This document shows positions 7,125 through 17,962 of a stretch of 17,962 bases of DNA, one piece after another (the stretch's first letter is position 1; every line of letters starts with the position of its first letter). Under the pieces are notes generated by a model. The model saw nothing but the letters and a program-made list of their open reading frames with translations, was not told the origin of the DNA and did no database searches. Location: NCBI GenBank assembly GCA_050943675.1, contig JBMNPP010000032.1, positions 1 to 17,962 of the forward strand, written 5' to 3'. Made by a program: the position numbers and the translations under genes. The stretch is from Brooklawnia sp050943675. Lineage in GTDB: Bacteria > Actinomycetota > Actinomycetes > Propionibacteriales > Propionibacteriaceae.

Positions 7125-8056
7125 TAGGGCTTCCCGCCACCCCGGAAACCGTCGATGTTGAGCTCGAACTTCTTCACCAGCCTGGACGTGAACGGTTGCT
7201 CCTGCAGCCGTGCGACACCCAGTTGGTGGCGCCCCCGCCGGACGTGCACCTGTGCGCCGGGCGCCAGGTCGACTGATCGGCGGCCATCGCACCAGACCAC
7301 TGCGTGGGCAGCGAAACTGCTTGACAGGGTGAGGTCGACCAGCGAGGTCGGGTCGAGCACCAGGGGACGGGCGAATAGCGCGTGCGCGGCCATCGGGATG
7401 ACCAGGAAGGCCTCCACATCGGGCCAGATGACTGGTCCGCCGGCAGAAAAGGCGTAAGCAGTTGACCCGGTGGGGGTCGAGATCAGCATTCCGTCGCAGC
7501 CCCAGCGCGAGACCGGCAGCCCGTCGATCTCGACCAGCACATCGAGCATCTTTTCGCGGGCTGCCTTCTCCAGGGATACCTCGTTGACAGCAAACGATGT
7601 CCAGATCGCCGAATTGTCGGCGTCGGTTACCTCGACCTCAAGGGTGAGTCGCTCTTCCACGAAGTAGTTGCGATCGGCCACCTGCTCGACCAGTTTGTGC
7701 ACATCATGCGATTCGAGTTCGGCAAGGAAACCGACATGGCCCAGGTTCACCCCAAGCAGCGGCACCCCCAAGGGGACCACGTGTTCGGCTGCCCGCAGGA
7801 TGGTGCCGTCACCACCGAAGACCACCACCAGCTCGACCGCAGCCAATTCCTCGGTCGCGACCTGGCGGATCCGGACACCGGGGGGTAGCGCGGTGCGTAG
7901 TTCGGAGATCCGTTCGCCGATCCCCAGGCAGGCGATGCCGTGCTCGGTCATCCCCTGCACGAACTGCACAGCCACCTCAACAGCCTCTGGGCGCGCAGGA
8001 TGCAACAGGATTCCTATGCAGCGCTGCTCTTGGGGTGGTTGGGCGATAGCTGTCAC
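7124..8056 (-). CDS. nadK: NAD kinase
   Basis: Phosphorylates NAD to NADP using ATP or polyphosphate; the only route to NADP in the cell. The protein has 310 residues from the chosen GTG. The catalytic GGDGT lies at residues 81-85 (FGGDGTILRAAEHV), followed by NLGHVGFL (104-111), VNEV with the NE motif (157-160) and CDGMLISTPTGSTAYAFSAGGP (187-208), all diagnostic of the family. An upstream open extension of 58 codons overlaps tlyA and is rejected, because the protein from GTG already begins just before the Rossmann-like strand CIGILLHPARP. The gene starts 10 bp after the tlyA stop, ends in a TAATG overlap with recN, and is therefore part of the tlyA-nadK-recN operon. The older name is ppnK. 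Confidence 0.95.
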   Translation of the reverse strand: MTAIAQPPQEQRCIGILLHPARPEAVEVAVQFVQGMTEHGIACLGIGERISELRTALPPGVRIRQVATEELAAVELVVVFGGDGTILRAAEHVVPLGVPLLGVNLGHVGFLAELESHDVHKLVEQVADRNYFVEERLTLEVEVTDADNSAIWTSFAVNEVSLEKAAREKMLDVLVEIDGLPVSRWGCDGMLISTPTGSTAYAFSAGGPVIWPDVEAFLVIPMAAHALFARPLVLDPTSLVDLTLSSSFAAHAVVWCDGRRSVDLAPGAQVHVRRGRHQLGVARLQEQPFTSRLVKKFELNIDGFRGGGKP

Positions 8057-8066
8057 GGCTTGAAGC

Positions 8067-8801
8067 CTACCCCGCTGTCGCGGGCTTGAGGCAGACGAAG
8101 TGCTCCAGGTTGCCAGCGGGGCCGGGCAGGACCGAATCGCCGCGCCACTTGGGTTGCCACCCGAGTTCGGCCGCCTCAGCAATGACGGCCTCGATCGCCT
8201 GCGTACGGTCCTGGTCCGAACGCACCACACCGCCGGCGCCGAGTCCTCCCCGCCCGACCTCGAACTGTGGCTTGATCATCAGCAGCGCGACGCCCTCGAC
8301 ACTCAGCACACTGAACAATGGCCGCAGCAGCAACCGCAGCGAGATGAACGAAACATCGGCAACCACCAGGTCAACCGGCTGGTCGTCCAGGTCGGCCAGC
8401 GTTAGCTCGCGCAAGTTCAGGCCCTCACGCACCCGTACCCGCGCATCTGCCCGGATGGTGGGGGCCAACTGGTCGTGGCCGACATCGACGGCGTAGACGA
8501 CCTGGGCACCCCGGCCAAGCAGTACCTGGGTGAACCCGCCGGTGGACGCCCCGGCGTCCAGCACCCGAGGCGGCACCTCGAGCCCGGACTGGTCGAGTGC
8601 CCCCAACAGTTTGTGGGCGGCCCGGGATACCCACGGATCTGGTTGGACCGCGATCACCTCTGCACCGCTCACCCGGTGTCCTGGTTTGGTGATGGTGCGT
8701 CCGTTGACACTGACCCGCCCGGCCCTGATCAGCTCGGCGGCCTGTGAACGCGAGCGGGCCCGGCCCGAGTCGAAGACCATCACATCGAGACGTTCCGGCA
8801 C
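8067..8801 (-). CDS. tlyA: TlyA 16S/23S rRNA 2'-O-ribose methyltransferase
   Basis: In mycobacteria TlyA methylates C1409 of 16S and C1920 of 23S rRNA at the ribose 2'-O position; loss gives capreomycin and viomycin resistance. The 244 residues begin with an S4 RNA-binding domain (about 3-55, RSQAAELIRAGRVSVNG), then a short linker PWVSRAAHKL and a Rossmann methyltransferase. The SAM motif is VLDAGASTGGFTQ (80-92). The catalytic tetrad is intact: K64, D149 (VADVSF), K177 (MIKPQFE) and E233 (NLEHF), each offset by exactly five from the M. tuberculosis numbering K69, D154, K182, E238. The start is GTG, 2 bp after the stop of the small upstream gene, so translation is probably coupled. Its substrate, the rRNA operon, lies 3 kb upstream on the same strand. 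Confidence 0.96.
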   Translation of the reverse strand: MPERLDVMVFDSGRARSRSQAAELIRAGRVSVNGRTITKPGHRVSGAEVIAVQPDPWVSRAAHKLLGALDQSGLEVPPRVLDAGASTGGFTQVLLGRGAQVVYAVDVGHDQLAPTIRADARVRVREGLNLRELTLADLDDQPVDLVVADVSFISLRLLLRPLFSVLSVEGVALLMIKPQFEVGRGGLGAGGVVRSDQDRTQAIEAVIAEAAELGWQPKWRGDSVLPGPAGNLEHFVCLKPATAG

Positions 8802-8803
8802 CT

Positions 8804-9049
8804 CTACGCGGGCCCCGGCCTTGCCTGTCCGGTGTGCGGCCGCACACCGGGGATCGGCGTCTGCACTGCCCCGCGCGAGGTGTCCAGCACCTGCACCAGC
8901 ACTTCGTGGGCTGCTGCCAGTCGGTTCAGCTGCTCACTGACGGGCAATTGCTCGTTGCCGGCCAGATCTGCCAGTGCCGCGTCAATCAGCCGGTTACCGG
9001 TCGTGGGAGGACCATCCAGGGTGTCCGGCGTGTCCGCTTGCTGGGTCAT
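8804..9049 (-). CDS. Small conserved actinobacterial protein (Rv1693 position)
   Basis: An 81-residue protein with no recognised domain or catalytic motif. The central part (about residues 19-56, TGNRLIDAALADL ... LNRLAAAHEVLVQVLD) looks like two amphipathic helices; the C-terminal 20 residues are Pro/Gly/Arg rich and probably disordered. The ATG lies 6 bp after the HAD gene stop and the gene ends 2 bp before tlyA. A small uncharacterised gene between the HAD phosphatase and tlyA is also found in M. tuberculosis (Rv1693), which supports its being real. Function unknown. Confidence 0.75.
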   Translation of the reverse strand: MTQQADTPDTLDGPPTTGNRLIDAALADLAGNEQLPVSEQLNRLAAAHEVLVQVLDTSRGAVQTPIPGVRPHTGQARPGPA

Positions 9050-9055
9050 GGCGGA

Positions 9056-10048
9056 TCAGTGCAGCAGGTGGAGTGATTCCAGGGCCTGGGTGGCATCCAG
9101 TCCCTCATCACGCCAGGTGAGTTGGGTGATGGCCCACAGTGCGTCGAGTTGCTCCTCGACCGAGTTCACCGGACCCTCGATGCGCACCCGCCCATTCACC
9201 TGTTGGGCGTTGGCGTGACGGCACACCACCCGGTCTCCCTCGATGGTTGCGCTGCGCTGCGGCTCAAGCAGTGAGCGCAGGTCGAAACCGATCGCGGTGG
9301 GGCGTTGGGCGGGGATGGCTGAGGACACGTCGTACTTGCCGTGCGCGCCAGTGAACACCATCAGTGAATCCATGTCGACGCTGTTGGCGCCCTCGATATC
9401 GGTATCCAGGCGGTCACCGATGAATACCGGGCTCTTCGACTCCAGACGCTTGACGGTTTCGTGCAGCAGTGGCGGGTAGGGTTTGCCAGCGATGATCGGC
9501 TCAACGTCGTTGGTCAGGCCGATGGCATGCACCATGGCGCCCGCCCCGGGGGCCAACCCCAGGTTGGTGGGTTTGGTGCTGTCAGTATTCGACACATACC
9601 AGCGCGCCCCCCGCTGGATGGCATATGAGGCGTCGTCCAGTCGTGGCCAGGTCATCTGCGGGTCGTAGCCCTGCACCACCGCGTCGGGTGATTCGGTGTG
9701 GTCGCGGACCACTGTGAAACCGACCGCTGTCATCTCGTCGGCCAGAGCCTGCGCCCCGCACACCAGGACGCGAGCACCGGCTGGCAGTTGCCGGATCATC
9801 AGTTGGGCGATCGCCTGCGCGCTGGTGACTACGTCAGCCAGGTGGCATTCGACCTCGAGTTCGTTCAGGTGGTCAGAAACCGTCTGCGGGGTGCGGGACG
9901 CATTGTTGGTCACGAAACCCACCCGCACGCCAAGGTCGCGCAGTGCCGCCAGGCTGGCGGGCGCATGATCGACCGCATGCGGGCCCAGGTAGATCACGCC
10001 GTCAAGGTCGAACAGGGCGGCGTCGTAGGGATCGATGAAGCGGGTCAC
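9056..10048 (-). CDS. HAD-IIA family phosphatase (NagD-like; Rv1692-type glycerol 3-phosphate phosphatase candidate)
   Basis: A 330-residue haloacid dehalogenase phosphatase. Motif I is FDLDGVIYLG with nucleophile D14 and acid/base D16. Motif II is VTNNAS (T47), motif III lysine is K189 in AGKPYPP, and motif IV is GDRLDTDIEGA (D212, D216). The C2-type cap lies between motifs II and III (about 60-185), which places it in subfamily IIA with NagD and p-nitrophenyl phosphatases. Residues about 265-330 form a C-terminal extension beyond the HAD core. The M. tuberculosis gene in the same position, Rv1692, was reported as a glycerol 3-phosphate phosphatase that recycles phospholipid head groups; the same substrate here is inference. 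The GTG start overlaps the TPR gene stop (GTGA) and is preceded by AGGAGG (10053-10058). Confidence 0.9.
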   Translation of the reverse strand: MTRFIDPYDAALFDLDGVIYLGPHAVDHAPASLAALRDLGVRVGFVTNNASRTPQTVSDHLNELEVECHLADVVTSAQAIAQLMIRQLPAGARVLVCGAQALADEMTAVGFTVVRDHTESPDAVVQGYDPQMTWPRLDDASYAIQRGARWYVSNTDSTKPTNLGLAPGAGAMVHAIGLTNDVEPIIAGKPYPPLLHETVKRLESKSPVFIGDRLDTDIEGANSVDMDSLMVFTGAHGKYDVSSAIPAQRPTAIGFDLRSLLEPQRSATIEGDRVVCRHANAQQVNGRVRIEGPVNSVEEQLDALWAITQLTWRDEGLDATQALESLHLLH

Positions 10049-11718
10049 TGGTCCTCCTGGGGCTCAGGATCGTCGTCTTCGACCGGTTCTTCGGCGGTCT
10101 CGACGTCCATGATCTCAAACTCATCACTGTATTCACTGGTGACCGGCGGTTGGCCGTCGAGCTCAGCGATTCGATCAGCGATGCGCAATTCGTCGTTATC
10201 GTCATACTTGCGAGCCGATTGCAGCCACTGGCGTGCTGCATCAACCTCGCCCAGCTCGGCGAGCAGTTCGGCGTAGGCGAACCGCAGCCGGGCCTGCCCC
10301 TCGCGGCCACCCTCTCTGCTGCTGATCGCCTGCTTGAGCAGTCGGGACGCCTCGGCCCGCTGGCCCATGTCATTGCGGGTGCCGGCCTCCACCAAGACCA
10401 GTTCGGTCTGCTGGGCCTGGCTGAGTTTGCCCTGCCGGGCCTGGGCGAGGGTGCGCAAGGCATTCTGGTGTTTCCCGACGGCTCGTTCGCAATCAGCAAT
10501 CACCGGCAGGTAGTCATCGTTACCGCTCATCCGGAGCAGGGCCCGGTACTCGGTCAGGGCTGTCTCGAAGTCACCGGCCACATAAGCCACCTCCGCAGTG
10601 ACCTCGCGCACCGCCGGAAGCCTGGAGGCCAGCCGGCGGGCGACCATGGCATGGCGGAGCGCCAACTCGGGGTCGATGTCTATCAGTTCACCGGCCGCAC
10701 GCAGGTGGCCGCCCACCTTGCTGGCCACGTGCTTGCTGACACCGCGCAATTCCGCCCGCAGCGGGACCGGCAACCCCACCTCGTCGTAACCGATCGGCAG
10801 TTCCGGTTCGTTGGCCGCCGGTTCGAGGCCAGGCGGGAACTGGCGCGGCTCACGTTCCTCGTCACCATCGCGCCTTGACGGCCGTCGGTCCCTGCCCTGA
10901 CCGGAGCCGTACCCACGTCCGCGGTCCCTCGAATCATCTGGACGCGAGCGGCGATCATCACGCTGATAGCCACCAGAGCCACGCCCTGAACCCGAGCGGC
11001 TCGAGCGCCGATCATCATCCTGGTATGGACGCCGGCCCCGCTCGCGGTCTTCTCCACCCTGGTACGGACGTCGGCCACGGTTCTGCCGGCCATCCCCACG
11101 GTTGTCGGAACGCCCGCCACCTTCACGGCCGTCCCGACCCTTGTACGGACGCCCACCACGCTCACGGTTATCCCCGCGGTCGTAGGGACGCTCGCCTCGC
11201 TGCCGGTCATCGCCGTCTCGGTACGGACGCCGACCACGGTCCTGCTGGCCATCCCCACGGTTGTCGGAACGCCCGCCACCTTCACGGCCGTCCCGACCCT
11301 TGTACGGACGCCGACCACGCTCGCGGTCATCTTCACCCTGGTAGGGACGCCGACCACGATCCTGCTGGCCATCCCCACGGCTGTAGGGACGCCCGCCACG
11401 CTCGCGGTCTTCACCGCCACCGCGCCGCTGCCCATCCTTGAAATCCCGGCGGGCGCCGCCAGTACGCGGGCCACCACGCGAGCGGTCCGATGTACCGGAA
11501 CGGCCCGACCCTCCATCGCCGTCTGGGTAACGACGTTTGCCGCCACCGCGGCTACTTGCACCGCGGCTGCCGACGCCCCGCCGCTGCCCTTCTCCTGGGC
11601 CACGCTGGCCGCCACGGCCACCGGAGCCCCGCCCGCCAGCACCTTCGTGCCTGGCCCCGGGACGCCTCGCCGGCCTGTCCTGCTCGCCCCGCTCGCGCGG
11701 CGTATCAGAAGCGTTCAT
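10045..11718 (-). CDS. Arg/Gly/Asp-repeat protein with C-terminal TPR-like domain
   Basis: A 557-residue protein in three parts. Residues 1-289 are low complexity and strongly basic, rich in Arg, Gly and Asp. They include eight RGxRPY motifs (RPY at 110, 124, 137, 165, 177, 190, 217, 230), a period of about 13 residues. Residues about 310-525 are alpha-helical with TPR-like helix pairs (for example EVAYVAGDFETALTEYRALL and AYAELLAELGEVDAARQWL). The last 30 residues are acidic (EEPVEDDDPEPQEDQ). The position matches Rv1691 of M. tuberculosis, a TPR-type protein; I infer orthology of the C-terminal half only. RG-rich tails often bind RNA, and the gene stands directly behind the rRNA operon, so an RNA or ribosome-linked role is possible but unproven. 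No membrane segment or signal peptide. The ATG has no good Shine-Dalgarno sequence. The stop overlaps the next gene by 4 bp. Confidence 0.85.
   Translation of the reverse strand: MNASDTPRERGEQDRPARRPGARHEGAGGRGSGGRGGQRGPGEGQRRGVGSRGASSRGGGKRRYPDGDGGSGRSGTSDRSRGGPRTGGARRDFKDGQRRGGGEDRERGGRPYSRGDGQQDRGRRPYQGEDDRERGRRPYKGRDGREGGGRSDNRGDGQQDRGRRPYRDGDDRQRGERPYDRGDNRERGGRPYKGRDGREGGGRSDNRGDGRQNRGRRPYQGGEDRERGRRPYQDDDRRSSRSGSGRGSGGYQRDDRRSRPDDSRDRGRGYGSGQGRDRRPSRRDGDEEREPRQFPPGLEPAANEPELPIGYDEVGLPVPLRAELRGVSKHVASKVGGHLRAAGELIDIDPELALRHAMVARRLASRLPAVREVTAEVAYVAGDFETALTEYRALLRMSGNDDYLPVIADCERAVGKHQNALRTLAQARQGKLSQAQQTELVLVEAGTRNDMGQRAEASRLLKQAISSREGGREGQARLRFAYAELLAELGEVDAARQWLQSARKYDDNDELRIADRIAELDGQPPVTSEYSDEFEIMDVETAEEPVEDDDPEPQEDQ
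10053..10058 (-). promoter_or_regulatory. Strong ribosome binding site of the HAD phosphatase
   Basis: A perfect AGGAGG on the minus strand lies inside the end of the TPR gene, 4 nt before the GTG that overlaps its stop codon. It fixes this GTG as the start. Confidence 0.75.
11011..11412 (-). repeat. Tandem RGxRPY coding repeats inside the TPR protein
   Basis: Eight degenerate units of about 39-42 nt encode RGxRPY followed by an Asp/Gly-rich spacer. Motif spacings are 14, 13, 28, 12, 13, 27 and 13 residues, so two units appear to have lost the motif. On top of this lies a 53-residue (159-nt) higher-order duplication. The reading frame is intact throughout. Confidence 0.85.
11088..11312. repeat. 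Perfect 66-nt direct repeat pair, offset 159 nt
   Basis: Positions 11088-11153 and 11247-11312 are identical base for base by eye, starting GGCCATCCCCACGG. The 159-nt offset is 53 codons, so recombination or slippage between copies would delete or add 53 residues in frame. Identity at the DNA level indicates a recent duplication or homogenisation. Confidence 0.85.
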
Positions 11719-11759
11719 GAATCAATTCTGCCTGTCTGTCAAGATCGTGTCCGGACATG

Positions 11760-11803
11760 AAAAAACCTCCCCCCGGTTAGCCAATGGCTTCCGAGGGGAG
11801 GTT
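11760..11803 (-). terminator. Rho-independent terminator of the rRNA operon
   Basis: On the minus strand AACCTCCCC (11795-11803) pairs with GGGGAGGTT (11764-11772), and six T residues (11760-11765) follow. The loop contains a second small hairpin, AGCC-ATT-GGCT. It begins 7 nt past the 5S 3' end and lies 41 nt before the ATG of the TPR gene. Confidence 0.88.
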
Positions 11804-11810
11804 ATAAGAT

Positions 11811-11928
11811 GTCCGGCAGCGACCTAGTCTCCCACAGGGTCCCCCCTGCAGTACAATCGGCGCTGAAAGGCTTAACTTCCGGGTTCGGAATGGAGCCGGG
11901 TGTTTCCCTTTCGCTATGGCCACCGTAA
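11811..11928 (-). rRNA. rrf: 5S ribosomal RNA
   Basis: About 118 nt beginning TTACGGTGGCCATAGCG and ending GCTGCCGGAC on the minus strand. CATTCCGAACCCGGAAG and the loop E region are typical of 5S rRNA. The ends pair (CGGTGG with CTGCCG, including two G-U pairs). It is the last gene of the operon; ends are exact to a few bases. Confidence 0.95.
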
Positions 11929-12025
11929 CTCTATGGAGATATAACGGGCGAGCAATCTTTCGATTGCTTCGACTCCCGACCGTATCTCGGGAGCCACACA
12001 GTGGACGCGTAACATCTTTGTAGGA
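11929..12025 (-). other. 23S-5S spacer with two hairpins
   Basis: This spacer contains no gene. Two perfect inverted repeats are visible: AGCAATC-TTTC-GATTGCT (11951-11968) and CTCCCGA-N7-TCGGGAG (11973-11993). Next to them is the 3' arm of the 23S processing stem. They are probably processing structures in the precursor RNA. Confidence 0.7.

Positions 12026-12030
<5 letters not shown>
11996..12030 (-). other. 23S processing stem, 3' arm
   Basis: On the minus strand GCTTGTTCCTACAAAGAT, a short bulge and CGCGTCCACTGTGT are complementary to the sequence in front of 23S at 15095-15132. Together they form the long duplex from which 23S rRNA is cut by RNase III. Confidence 0.8.
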
Positions 12031-16957
<4,927 letters not shown>

Positions 16958-17120
16958 ATTATCGACTTGGGCCTTACGGCCTTTATCGTCAACTTGAGTT
17001 TGATGCTGACATAGATCCATCACTGGATTGTGTCTTCATCAAAGGAATCCTTACTTTCAGGTAGGACAAAGCCCTACCGTCAAGCACGGGATTTCAATAT
17101 TATTGTGCATTGACTTTAAA

Positions 17121-17142
17121 GCACGCTGTTGAGTTCTCAAGT
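17121..17142 (-). promoter_or_regulatory. boxA-like antitermination site in the 16S leader
   Basis: Minus strand ACTTGAGAACTCAACAGCGT closely resembles the mycobacterial rrn leader boxA (TTTGAGAACTCAATAGTGTG). It lies about 50 nt downstream of the most proximal promoter and is repeated in the 16S-23S spacer. Confidence 0.7.
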
Positions 17143-17197
17143 TTCGGGTGCGTCCCGCGCTTTGATCCTTGGATCTCCGCTTGGGGCAGCTCTATAA

Positions 17198-17226
17198 ACA
17201 TTAGGGGGCTTGGTCCGTATTGTCAA
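17198..17226 (-). promoter_or_regulatory. rRNA promoter P3 (proximal)
   Basis: TTGACA (17221-17226), 17-nt spacer, TAATGT (17198-17203) on the minus strand. The -35 hexamer is perfect and the -10 matches at four of six positions. Start of transcription would be near 17191. Confidence 0.75.
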
Positions 17227-17288
17227 ACCGGCTTGTGGGCCCTCTATTTTTCGACTTATTGGGTTGTCTCCAACCCGTTGTATCCGGA

Positions 17289-17317
17289 AAGTTACCCGGT
17301 AAGTCTTCTCTTGTCAA
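17289..17317 (-). promoter_or_regulatory. rRNA promoter P2
   Basis: TTGACA (17312-17317), 17-nt spacer, TAACTT (17289-17294) on the minus strand. Perfect -35; the -10 keeps TA and the final T. Confidence 0.7.
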
Positions 17318-17350
17318 AGCTCCGATGTTTCCACCGGAGCGGCTCTCCCA

Positions 17351-17379
17351 ACTATACCGGGTGATCCGGTTCGAGTCAA
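17351..17379 (-). promoter_or_regulatory. rRNA promoter P1 (distal)
   Basis: TTGACT (17374-17379), 17-nt spacer, TATAGT (17351-17356) on the minus strand. Five of six matches in each hexamer make it the best promoter in the window. Confidence 0.78.
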
Positions 17380-17575
17380 AACCTCTTGGTCCTGGCCCGA
17401 TTCCGCCCCCTCCTGCTCAGTGATGGGTCCTCATTGGACACACATCCGTCTGCAGTACAGGATCGGTTGATCGTTGGTCGGCCCCTGGCCCAGCCGCAAT
17501 CCTTAGTCTCAACCACCCATCAGGGGGTTTTGATCCCGGACTCTCTGCGTCTGTCTCGCTCAGAAGGCTCGGCCT

Positions 17576-17604
17576 ACGATACACACCTGGTAAACCGATT
17601 TCAA
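17576..17604 (-). promoter_or_regulatory. Possible fourth rRNA promoter next to tyrS
   Basis: TTGAAA (17599-17604), 17-nt spacer, TATCGT (17576-17581) on the minus strand. The -35 is embedded in the perfect palindrome CCGATTT-C-AAATCGG (17596-17610). Weaker than P1-P3 and more than 600 nt from 16S. Confidence 0.4.
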
Positions 17605-17657
17605 ATCGGAGCGGATTCCCTCACCCCAGCGCACTGAATCAGCTTGTGGGAGTGGGT

Positions 17658-17962
17658 TCACCGGACTTCGACGATCCCGACGGTGCGCTTGCCACGACGG
17701 AGCACGGCCCAGCGTCCGGCCAGGAGGTCTTCGCGGGTAAGCCGCGCCTCGGCATCGGCAACCTTCACGTTGTTCAAGTAGGCGCCACCCTCGTTGATCG
17801 CGCGCCTGGCCGCAGACTTCGAGGCGACCACTCCACTGGCAGCCAGCGCATCGCTGACCAGCGGCAGCTCGCCATCTTCGATTCGCAATTGGTGGTCGAG
17901 CGCACCCAGGTCGCTCGCCACAGCAGACAACGTCGACTCAGGCAGTTCACGCAATTCACCGC
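17658..17962 (-). CDS. tyrS: Tyrosyl-tRNA synthetase, C-terminal S4 domain (partial, runs off the right edge)
   Basis: About 101 residues of the C terminus are visible; the catalytic domain with HIGH and KMSKS lies outside the window. SDALAASGVVASKSAARRAI and GGAYLNNVKV are the S4-like RNA-binding domain that recognises the tRNA-Tyr anticodon and variable arm in bacterial TyrRS. The protein ends KRTVGIVEVR. TyrRS charges tRNA-Tyr with tyrosine. In M. tuberculosis tyrS (Rv1689) lies just before the Rv1691-tlyA-recN group, so the neighbourhood supports the call. No strong terminator is seen before the rRNA promoters. Confidence 0.9.
   Translation of the reverse strand, partial: GELRELPESTLSAVASDLGALDHQLRIEDGELPLVSDALAASGVVASKSAARRAINEGGAYLNNVKVADAEARLTREDLLAGRWAVLRRGKRTVGIVEVR

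Larger units (their letters stand above)
16958..17657 (-). other. rRNA operon leader and promoter region
   Basis: The 0.7 kb between tyrS and 16S holds no credible protein gene. It contains four promoter-like pairs with 17-nt spacers, a boxA-like site, and two small hairpins near 16S: GGTAGG-N7-CCTACC (17060-17078) and GGCC-TTAC-GGCC (16970-16981). It is more AT-rich than the neighbouring protein genes. Confidence 0.85.

Noticed and set aside
11011..11412. Regular repeats considered as a CRISPR array
   Set aside because: The repeats are degenerate, have no unique spacers of constant length and keep one open reading frame.
10875..11441. His/Asp/Gly-rich plus-strand frame that looks like a metal-binding repeat protein
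   Set aside because: It is the complement of the RGxRPY repeats; the minus frame continues into a TPR-like domain and overlaps the next gene in operon fashion.
17509..17538. Hairpin ACCC-ATCA-GGGG followed by TTTT on the plus strand, as a terminator
   Set aside because: It points away from tyrS and the rRNA genes, no plus-strand gene needs it, and the stem is short.

Overview
The window reads as a chromosomal segment of a high-GC Gram-positive bacterium, most likely of the family Propionibacteriaceae. Three things point that way: the 23S rRNA gene carries the roughly 100-nt helix-54 insertion typical of Actinobacteria; the 16S 530 loop reads GCGGTGATAC, as I recall it in Cutibacterium/Propionibacterium, instead of the near-universal GCGGTAATAC; and the protein genes follow a gene order known from Mycobacterium tuberculosis (tyrS, Rv1691-type TPR protein, Rv1692-type HAD phosphatase, Rv1693-type small protein, tlyA, nadK, recN, ..., Nudix ADP-ribose pyrophosphatase, xerD). 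The genus was not determined.

Layout, read in the direction of most transcription (minus strand, right to left). The end of tyrS (17658-17962) is followed by a 0.7-kb leader with up to four TTGAnn-N17-TAnnnT promoters and a boxA-like antitermination site. Next comes a complete 16S-23S-5S rRNA operon (about 16957 to 11811) without spacer tRNAs, with a long 23S processing stem and a hairpin/U-tract terminator. Then follows a tightly packed operon: an unusual Arg/Gly/Asp-repeat TPR protein, an HAD-IIA phosphatase, a small conserved protein, TlyA rRNA methyltransferase, NAD kinase, RecN and an aspartate carbamoyltransferase (pyrB), with spacings from -4 to +10 bp up to recN and 72 bp before pyrB. 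A single plus-strand gene, a stand-alone ATP-dependent DNA ligase (3239-4297), interrupts the series, converging on pyrB and diverging from a Nudix hydrolase-xerD pair. At the left edge an MMPL/RND-type membrane transporter begins behind its own promoter, which overlaps a TetR-type palindrome; its C-terminal half lies outside the window.

The conserved block combines translation and rRNA functions (tyrS, rRNA, tlyA and possibly the RG-repeat protein), NADP supply (nadK) and DNA repair or chromosome dimer resolution (recN, ligase, xerD). Compared with the mycobacterial order, the rRNA operon sits between tyrS and the TPR gene, and pyrB plus the ligase occupy the place where Rv1697, mctB and pyrG would be expected.

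No clearly new multi-gene system is present. The items most worth a second look are the RGxRPY-repeat/TPR protein beside the rRNA operon, the E. coli-type PyrB without PyrI, the tandem rRNA promoters, and the palindrome in the MMPL promoter.
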